From contig JBBMOL010000066.1 in assembly GCA_037954665.1 (NCBI GenBank), positions 3,991,075-4,055,074 of the forward strand: a stretch of DNA of 64,000 bases, given 5' to 3'. Numbering within the stretch: position 1 is the stretch's first letter; each line of letters begins with the position of its first letter. A program made the translations under genes and the position numbers. Origin of the DNA: Laguncularia racemosa. Lineage: Eukaryota; Streptophyta; Magnoliopsida; Myrtales; Combretaceae. The notes under the pieces are model-generated. The model did not search any database, was not told the origin of the DNA, and was given only the letters and a program-made list of their open reading frames with translations. Of this stretch, positions 57,314-64,000 are shown piece after piece.

Positions 57314-57903
57314 AAAACCTTATGATTAGGACTGTAACCCATAAAGCCACATCGAATAGACTGGGCTGACAACTTATGATATTCATGGGTAGGTAAATGA
57401 ATGAAACAAACACATCCGAAAGTATGTAGCATATGATAATTAGGATGTTTACCAAACACTTGTCGATAGGGAGAATCAAACTTCAATTGTTAAGATGGTA
57501 AGCGATTAATTAGATAAACGACAATAGATAAAGCTTTGGTCCAAAACTTAGCTGGAACAGAAGATTCTAACAACAATGTGCGCACTACATCTAACAAATG
57601 TCGATTTTTCCGTTCGGCAACTCCATTCTGTTGGGGTGTATAAGGACATGAGTGTTGTGAAACAATACCCTTGTTCTGAAGAAATGCTTGAAACTCATGA
57701 GAAATATATTCACCACCATTATCAGACCGTAAGATTTTAATACAAGTGGAAAACTGAGTTTCAATATATGTCACAAAGGTTTGAAACACAATAAACACAT
57801 CTGCTTTGGAATGCAAAAAATAAATCCATGTAAATCGACTGTAATCGTCAATAAATGTCACAAAATATTTATACTGATCATGTGAAATAATCGGTGCAAT
57901 TCC
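57265..57903 (-). pseudogene. Copia C integrase core
   Basis: 'TFIDDYSRFTWIYFLHSKAD' (first Asp), 'ILRSDNGGEYISHEF' (second Asp), 'SCPYTPQQNGVAERKNRHLL' (Glu), then a TAA at 57487 at a Gln position, and 'HMLHTFGCVCFIHLPTHEYH'. All three catalytic residues remain. The frame is shared with protease and gag upstream, so only stops break it until the shift near 57300. Confidence 0.92.
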
Positions 57904-58275
57904 CTAAACATCACTATAAATAATGTCAAAACATTTATTGGCACGACTACCCAAAACAGGAAAAGGCAATGTCTTACTTTTGCCTAGTTTACAAGGAGAA
58001 CAATCAACTAATAAACTCTTATCTATGGAACTGAGAACACCTCTTTGCAACAAATGATTCAAAACAACATTATTTGGATGACCTAAGCATCTATGCCAGA
58101 TGGCAGCCTTATTTTCAACAACTGAAGAAGCTAATGACAAAGTCCGAGGAACTGTAAATTGTAATGGAAATAACCTACCCACTTTAAGCCCCTTCGCTAT
58201 CACCTTCCCAGACACTTGATCCTGTACAGTACAACCATCACGAGAAAAGTGGACATCACAGTTATTATCCACCAT
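57904..58275 (-). pseudogene. Copia C gag-pre-integrase domain
   Basis: 'AAIWHRCLGHPNNVVLNHLL' and 'DCSPCKLGKSKTLPF' give the His and Cys of the zinc-binding region found before copia integrase cores. It ends 'FDIIYSDV' and TAG where Trp is expected. Confidence 0.9.
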
Positions 58276-58545
58276 TTACCCAACAGAAAGTAAGTTAGTA
58301 GATAATTTAGGAGAAACCAAGGCATGTCGAAAGGAGGAGCTAATATCACCAACTGTCGTAATAGGAATATTATTTCCATCAACAACCTGAATGTGTTGAG
58401 TACCAGTATTTGGATGTTGATTATGCAATAAATCAGATGTGCCAGTCATATGATTTGTGGCACCGGAATCAACAAACCAAGGAACATAATTAGTAGTCTT
58501 ACCTTTCCCTTGAAGACCAAGAGTAAAGAAGGCAGAGAGAATCAT
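58276..58545 (-). pseudogene. Copia C aspartic protease
   Basis: 'VPWFVDSGATNHMTG' has the active-site DSG(A) typical of copia proteases, followed by 'IPITTVGDISS' and 'LVSPKLSTNLLSVG'. Open for 89 codons to a TAA at 58276. Confidence 0.9.
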
Positions 58546-58559
58546 CTATTGAACCATAT

Positions 58560-59463
58560 CTGGTGTGAGAACAGATTGATTATTGCCAGCAATTGTAGAT
58601 GTTGAACCAAGATTGCAAGAGTCGGATACCGCGACATAAAAAGCTTGTGGCCTTCTGTTTTGAGGCCTTGTAGGACACTCCTTAATAATATGTCATTTTT
58701 TCTTGCAATAATTACAGAACTTCTTACTACAATGACGAGCAATATAACCAAATTCTTTGCAGCTGTAACACTGCATTGTTCCCTTTCCTCGGGTCAGAGC
58801 AGCATATGCAACATTAACTATTCTAGATGATCCACTAGTTACATCAATAGCGGCTTGTGTCGTCAATCTTTGTTCCTCGCGCAGCAATTCACCAAAACAT
58901 ACATCCAAATAAGGAACTGGATCTCTATTCAACAACCCAGCCCGAGTAGTTTCAAATTCAGGTCTAAGCTTCATCAAAAACTGATCACGACGACTCACTT
59001 CATGAACAGCCTGAAGATTAGCCAAACTCTCCTTTGACACCTTAGCATAGATAATACCAAAATATTTACTCTATAAATTAAGGAAGCCAGAATAATATTG
59101 TTCAATTGAGATATTACCTTGACTATAATTACTCAGATCAAGTTCTAATTGAAAACGTCTTGCAGTATTATCTTGATTGTAGACGCGCTTCAAGTATTCC
59201 CACATTTCTTTTGTTGTGCCAAAGGATTGTAAATTGTTCACCATATGAACCTCAATAGATCTCAAAATCCAAGAAACAATCCGGGCATCCTTTGCCTCCC
59301 ATTGACCACGATCTTTCGACTCTGTAGGAGCTAGAGAAGACCCGTCAATATGACCCCAAAGCTCCTTCCCTTTCAAAAACATCTTGAACTGAAATTCCCA
59401 TGCAGCATAATTCTTCCCCGTAAATCTAACAGCTAAGATTTCATGTGTTTTCTCAAGAGACAT
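58560..59463 (-). pseudogene. Copia C gag
   Basis: The start ATG is at 59463 (MSLEKTHEI). 'RFTGKNYAAWEFQFKMFLKG' is the plant copia gag signature, then 'NLQSFGTTKEMWEYLKRVYN'. A stop at 59071 interrupts the frame, which continues to 58693 with 'KLRPEFETTRAGLLNRDPVP'. The first zinc knuckle reads CYSCKEFGYIARHC, with Tyr for the zinc-binding His; a second (CNYC...H...C) carries a stop. Particle assembly or RNA packaging would be impaired. Confidence 0.9.
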
Positions 59464-59615
59464 TCTAAATAGAATTGTCACTCACAACTTGATTATAAAA
59501 AAAAAAAATTGTTGATTGGAATTAATTAACCTAAAGCTAAAGGAAAACCAAGAACAAACCAGCAATTCTAAGACTAAAAAAAGAACTATGGATTCAACAC
59601 AATACTCAGTTGTGT

Positions 59616-59627
59616 GGCTCTGATACC
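59616..59627 (-). other. Primer-binding site of copia C
   Basis: The minus strand reads GGTATCAGAGCC one base after the LTR end, matching initiator Met tRNA priming (consensus TGGTATCAGAGC). Confidence 0.88.
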
Positions 59628-59628
59628 T

Positions 59629-60060
59629 TAACAACTTTTGAGAAACTTTGGCTGAATGCCTTTTCATAATTCATGTTCAAGTATATATATACATTAGGAG
59701 AATATCCCTCCAAGCAACTATATCTTACAAACTAGGAAAACAAATCTTCCTCTACCAAAATATACATGCCATATTTACAAACGAAGTCACGAAACAAATA
59801 TCTAAATATTCACGGCCGTGTTACACGGCCGTGCCTTTTAGCCGTGTATCAGGCTGTGTATGTTTATGGTAGCTACCTGACATAATACACGGCCATGCCT
59901 TCTGTCCGTGTATCCGGCCATGTATGTTTCTAAGAGGTACCTGACACAACACACGGCCGTGTATATTTCTGGAAGTTATCTGTCATAATACACGGCCGTG
60001 CCTTCTGACTGTGTATCCGGCCGTGTATGTTTCTGAGCTTCCAGACATTCTTGATTGATA
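59629..60060 (-). repeat. 5' LTR of copia C, 432 bp
   Basis: Same ends as the 3' LTR. Shorter mainly because about 27 bases are missing from the third array unit (near 59960), consistent with slippage between two ggccgtgt copies. TATA run at 59682-59691. Array at 59810-60045. Confidence 0.92.
59810..60045. repeat. ACACGG/CCGTGT tandem array in C 5' LTR
   Basis: Four units like 55229-55490, the third shortened. The motif acacggccgtg is better preserved here (59813, 59990) than in the 3' LTR, where several halves read acaccgtcatg or accgtatatg. Confidence 0.9.
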
Positions 60061-60065
60061 CGTTT

Positions 60066-60150
60066 GTTCCAAGGATACGATCCTAAGGTTTGAGGTAGCA
60101 TCAACACTTGTGTTGTTGCGATTGTCGTTGTTGTTGCCACTGTTTGCCAT
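60066..60150 (-). pseudogene. Start of E gag-pol ORF, cut off by copia C
   Basis: ATG at 60150 (MANSGNNND, Asn-rich), open to the CGTTT duplication. Reading continues in phase at 55024 left of copia C, so C landed about 28 codons into the ORF. Tat-lineage gag proteins often begin with a low-complexity stretch. Confidence 0.75.
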
Positions 60151-60426
60151 TCTGGTTCTTGAACTGGTACGGATTGGGCTTTTGGGAAGATTCGGTTGTT
60201 TGGGAGCTATCTTTGATACCTGACGCGCATTTTTCTTAGTATGATGTAAGTATGTAAATGCAATGCATGTGTCATACGGATGCTAAAATAAAGGGGGCCA
60301 ACAATCGATTAATGATATAATACTAAAACTTTATTTTTATTAATATTGGAAACTTAAAGTTCGATACTTGAAAAAAAAAAGAAAAAGTACAATAGTAATC
60401 TATTTCCTAGTTCTCTTGGTCCTCTG
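60151..60426 (-). other. Spacer between E ORF1 and gag-pol
   Basis: AT-rich, non-coding, about 270 bases, including 'ctaaaataaagggggccaac' and a poly-A run on the plus strand. Ogre-like elements can carry an intron in this part; I did not find a convincing pair of splice sites. Confidence 0.5.
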
Positions 60427-61889
60427 CTACGTAGGTGCTGGTTTTCCGTTGATGATAGCTTCCAACTCTCTTACTCTAGCTTGGGTCTTTTCCAATTGAG
60501 CTTCCAATGCCTTGTTCCTTAATCAGATTCTTTGAATCAGCCCTTCCAGATATCCTTCTTATAGTCTGCAGCTTCGAAATATATTTCCATTCGAGCCCTG
60601 ACTTGCTCCAAATAGGTTTTCAACTCTAGGTCTACCTTGTTTGGCTTAAGTTGGGTGATATCTAGGACCCGGTATGCCCTTTTCCCTATTTGATATAGCT
60701 AGTGGATTACGAAATCCCTAGTGGCTCGGTGCTTGCCCACTTCACCATCCAGCTCTCCGAGGTCTACATTAGGACTCTCGATTCGGGCTTCCCATAGTGC
60801 TTTGACCTCTAGCAACTTGGCAAACTTCTCGACTACTAGTAAATTTGGATCTTGATACTCGAATGTGATTGCTTCTAGCAAAGGCTGATAAGCTATGTCT
60901 TGAATAGTACCGAACTGGTGGATCACCGAGTTGGGATGATAACCTATCCGCTAATACTGATTAAAGATACGACCTGAAAGTTATTGTAGGTTAGGGTGAC
61001 TTTATTGCAGCAACTCCATCTAGCTGTCCATAAGATGTCGTCGACATTGAAACCCTTAAGCACTTTTACCCAACTGTGGCTAGTAAGGTCATCGGGAAAC
61101 TTTATCTTCTCTATGCATTAGTCTACGAGGTCTACTTGTTGGGCCAAAATTTTCCTGACCAAACCAGATCAGGATGAGGATGATGTTTGAGCGGAGGATT
61201 CCATGGCCCTTTTTCTTAACAAAGTTTAAGTTCCAGATCTGTTTAGACAGTAGAGCCAGGATGTAAGATTTTCCTTCCAGGAATTGGGCTACTAGTTCTG
61301 CAACTCTATAATGGACATAAAAATTTCCGATGGGGAAGAGTATGGTGGTGAAGGCTATCAAGATCAAAGCACTCACCTTCCTCTGTTTATAGCTCTTGGG
61401 GTCCCCACATAATATGTCTTTCTTATCCCCATTATCTTCTCGGGCTGTGAACCAGGCTTCTAACTTATCCATTCGTATTCAATATCCATTACAGTTCGCT
61501 AAGGCTTTGTTAATTGCTATCTTGCGGATACCCAGAAGCCTGCTGAAGATACCGGCTGGCCCGGCCTCAAGATCTGGCACATACACTTCGTTGGTTAGTG
61601 CTAGAGCCTGTAAAAGTTGGGTGTACTCTTCTAGAGTGGGAATGATCTCGTGTGGCCTAATGAAGAAAGCTATGGGCCCTACTTCCCATAGATGGAGGAT
61701 GGCCCGTATCAATGGTAAGTTCATTTCCATCTTCATCAGTGAGAGGATGGGCCCTATCTTCTGCTGAATAAACACTTGCTCTTCCAGGTTATACAGAGTA
61801 AACCAATGGTTCAACACCAATTTTGGGTCCAGAGGTTTGCAAGCTCGGATCTTTTTGCGACGGAGGAGGTCGATTGTGGAACTAGCCAT
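60427..61889 (-). pseudogene. E ORF1, Tat/Ogre-type protein upstream of gag
   Basis: Starts at ATG 61889 (MASSTIDLLRRKKIRACKP). Three pieces keep one frame (61479-61889, 61089-61472, 60699-60926), separated by stops; a late shift leads to a helical C-terminus rich in 'LEAQLEKTQARVRELEAII' heptads and TAG at 60427. N-terminal 'LVLNHWFTLYNLEEQVFIQQ' and 'LRAILHLWEVGPIAFFI'-type sequence resembles a domain of unknown function often found in such elements. Its role in Tat/Ogre is unknown. Not gag by motif. Confidence 0.7.
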
Positions 61890-62362
61890 CTATTACGATA
61901 TAAATTACAATGACAACATTATAGGGAAATGTATCTGAACTCCATGAGTAGAATAAAAGTATTACATCATTACTCGATTGTCAGCCCATGACTTTGTGTA
62001 TGCAAATAGGTAGGTTCTAATAGGTCCCCAAGCTCTATGGCCTCCCGCATTCATGAAGAAATGGATCTCAAGCCATATCGAAGCATTAGGTGGGGTAGCC
62101 TAATAAGTCCCGAACGCTAATTATATCACTTCGCCCGAAACCTACACAATGGCCCCCCATCTTAGGGTCCTAAGACGGCCCGAGTTTGACCGTATCTACT
62201 CACACAATTCACATGCATGCAGACTTAACAATAAAAGTAAATAACCGAACCCTAAACCTAAGCAAATCCCTGAAAGGTTAACAATAGTGTAACAAGCTAG
62301 AAAAGACATTTATTGAAAAAGTGATTTGAGGAGATTCAGGTGGCTAGCCTACTAGAGAGTAG
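61890..62362 (-). other. 5' leader of element E
   Basis: Between primer site and ORF1. No open frame of note. 62080-62200 contains GC-richer phrases ('cttcgcccgaaacctacaca'), possibly RNA structure or a splice donor; nothing was established. Confidence 0.5.
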
Positions 62363-62381
62363 GTCCCCAACGGAGTTGCCA
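62363..62381 (-). other. Primer-binding site of element E
   Basis: The minus strand reads TGGCAACTCCGTTGGGGAC three bases after the LTR end. This is the TGGCGACTCC-n-GGGGAC type used by Tat/Ogre elements, reported to match an arginine tRNA, and clearly not the initiator Met type of A' and C. Confidence 0.8.
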
Positions 62382-62384
62382 CCC

Positions 62385-64000
62385 TATCGAGTCTAATTTC
62401 TGATTTTCCGTTCCTAATCCGACTCATACTAGACCCTATGCTCATCTAATATAGATCTTCGACTTGAATTAGGAACTTCATTTTATTTTGGAGTCGCCAC
62501 CCAATTGTGGTTGGGAAAGATTGAATTAGGACTAATTGAGCGGATTGATCCTAATTTGGACCACTAGTCAACAAGATTTCCTCTTTTCGTTTTTGTGAAA
62601 GAGGAAATGGAAAACCAGAGTTTCTGAGTTCGGAGGTTAACCTATTAAAACCTTAAGTTTACCACCCTATTTTCCTAAAATCTAAACCTTATCCAAATGT
62701 CTTTTATTTTATTTTTGTTGTCTTTTTATTGTGTTTTTGAGTAACTTATTCTAAGAAAATGATTTTTTATTCTTTATAGAGTTGCCCCAAACGGGTACCT
62801 ACGTACCTACTACTCATGATCAAACAAGCCGTAGTTCGATTTTCTCAAAAAACTTTAATGTGTTTGTGAATTTTAATTATGAAATTACTTTTGGTTTACG
62901 TTTTTATCATTTTAGTATTTTTCTGGAAAAATCTAAGCCTAAGCTTGATCAATTGATTTTTTTTAAAAATAATAATTTTAAGGAAAAAACCAATTTTGGA
63001 TTTATTATTAAAAAAAAAACATTTTTCTAAGTGATAAAATTTATTTCCCTATTTTTTCATCTTCCCTCTAATATTATTGTTAATTTTAATTTTATTTTAT
63101 TATTATATATATTTTTATTTTTATTTTTTTTATTAATTTTATTAATTAATTAAAAATTTTCTCTTATATTATTTATCTACCCTAAATTAAAAATATAAAT
63201 TTTACCATTTTTTTCTAGTATATCTTTATCATTTTATTATTTTATAATTTTTTATTTTTATTATTATTTTTTTTATTTTTTTCTTTATATCACTATCATT
63301 TTCTATTATTTACGCTAAACTAAATCCTAAAAAAACTAATCTAAATTCTAATATTTTTTTTCTATTTTTTTGAATTATAAATAACAAGTAAATAAATAAA
63401 TAAATTCGAAAATAAATAACTAAAAAAATAAAAAATACAAAAAAATACAAAATAAAAATAGAAAAATCTGACTTACAAGGATCCGGGTTGGTACGCGAGT
63501 TGGGTCGAGTCGAGTCGACGGTCACGGCGGTTGGAGGTGTTCGTTGACGGCGTTCCAACGGCCTTTTGAGGAGGTTAAGGAGTCATTTCCTAAGTTTCCG
63601 AGGGTGGGAAACTCAACCGTAGCGGTAGATTTCTCCAAAAAGGCCTCTTAGTGGCGGTTTAAGGCTTGATCAGCGGTTGTGGCTCGAGGAACTCCGGTGA
63701 AGCTTCGATTTCTCTCTTTTTCTCACTTCTAGTTTGTGCTTCTGCTTGCTACCTTCATCCTCTATTTATAGCCGCAAGGAATCGAGTTGGATAAGTTCGG
63801 ATTTCTCCCGATTGAGACAAATCGGACTTCGGTTAAAAAAACCATCTCCAATTTGTGCAAACCCATCAATTTGTTGTGATTTGATTCCAATTGGATGATG
63901 TTTATCCTATTTTAGTTAAAGATCTATTGGATTTTTGCAAAAAATCGAATCAAAACGGCCAAAATGCGATTTTTCCCCACTGGCGATGATCTTAGACAAA
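62385..64000 (-). repeat. 5' LTR of E, incomplete at window end
   Basis: Matches 44806-46430 of the 3' LTR closely, in the same order (TATCGAG start where the other has TGTCGAG, AT-rich block, TATA box at 63763-63771). About 450 bases remain beyond 64000 by comparison. Confidence 0.92.
63763..63771 (-). promoter_or_regulatory. TATA box of E 5' LTR
   Basis: The minus strand CTATAAATA, followed by gagga, is conserved with 46186-46194 in the other LTR. This copy would drive the element's transcript. Confidence 0.7.

Larger units (their letters stand above)
55030..60060 (-). mobile_element. Copia element C with TA...TA ends, inside E gag
   Basis: LTRs 55030-55500 and 59629-60060, target duplication CGTTT (55025-55029, 60061-60065), primer site 59616-59627, polypurine tract at 55501-55512. 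Gag, protease, integrase, RT and RNase H follow in copia order on the minus strand, with about ten stops and one clear frameshift. Sequence style is close to RE1-like plant copia. LTR termini are TATC...GTTA, not TG...CA. It lies within the first codons of E's gag-pol ORF. Confidence 0.93.
44806..64000 (-). mobile_element. Tat/Ogre-like gypsy element E (right end outside window)
   Basis: Minus-strand element: 5' LTR 62385 to beyond 64000, primer site 62363-62381, ORF1 60427-61889, gag-pro-pol from 60150 to 48512 (with copia C inside), repeat-rich 3' untranslated region 46873-48511, 3' LTR 44806-46872. A second, archaeal-type RNase H between RNase H and integrase, an extra ORF before gag, DNG protease, tandem repeats in the 3' region and LTR ends ...CTCGACA are hallmarks of the Tat lineage, which includes Ogre. 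The left target duplication candidate is AATAA (44801-44805). Confidence 0.9.

Noticed and set aside
1..64000. tRNA or rRNA genes and host protein genes
   Set aside because: No cloverleaf with A/B boxes, no rRNA core sequence and no multi-exon host coding sequence was recognised; tRNA-like words were only primer-binding sites.

Overview
The window is plant nuclear DNA: AT-rich, with no prokaryotic gene organisation and almost wholly built of LTR retrotransposons and small DNA transposons. It suggests a flowering plant, in a gene-poor and probably pericentromeric region. The evidence is plant-type Ty3/gypsy and Ty1/copia polyproteins, initiator-tRNA primer sites, plant-like TATA boxes and a hAT-type MITE. 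I found no convincing host protein gene, tRNA or rRNA. The species cannot be named from this sequence.

Layout. 1-4453: AT-rich DNA, a (CAA/CAG)n tract, a GT-rich minisatellite and an LTR-like block. 4454-7405: AT-rich, with a hAT-like end. 7406-11528: 5' half of a Tekay-like chromovirus on the minus strand (A', gag-protease-RT plus 5' LTR), running into a 500-N assembly gap. 12396-13081: hAT-type MITE with 8-bp target duplication. 17281-17552: fold-back MITE. 18196-24308: 3' half of a SIRE/Maximus-like copia element (pol, an env-like ORF behind a possible internal promoter, 3' LTR). 24723-25489: second LTR of the 3700-4453 type. 25490-26861: unassigned.

26862 to beyond the window end is one nested stack. 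The host is a minus-strand Tekay-like chromovirus (A). Into it jumped: B' (30865-34130, CRM-like, internally deleted, TSD ATAGC); B (34465-40916, plus strand, same family, much older, TSD GCTTC); a solo LTR (41518-42727, TSD GAGAT/AAGAT); and a large Tat/Ogre-like element E (44806 to beyond 64000, minus strand) in A's leader. E is itself interrupted at the start of its gag-pol ORF by a copia element C (55030-60060, TSD CGTTT) whose LTRs have the non-canonical TA...TA ends.

All coding regions are remnants of the gag-protease-RT-RNase H-integrase machinery that copies and reinserts these elements. Most are broken by stops that look like C:G to T:A changes, as expected from deamination of methylated cytosines. 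B' is the youngest: its two 857-bp LTRs are nearly identical and its integrase frame is still open. The strongest unexplained signal is that LTRs of unrelated families (B', C and, in weaker form, A) carry short tandem arrays built on an ACACGG-CCGTGT inverted-repeat motif; in B' the array lies just upstream of the TATA box and has replaced the U3 region seen in its relative B. Elements were identified by reading translated motifs, LTR pairs and target duplications by eye; percentages and lineage names need alignment to confirm.
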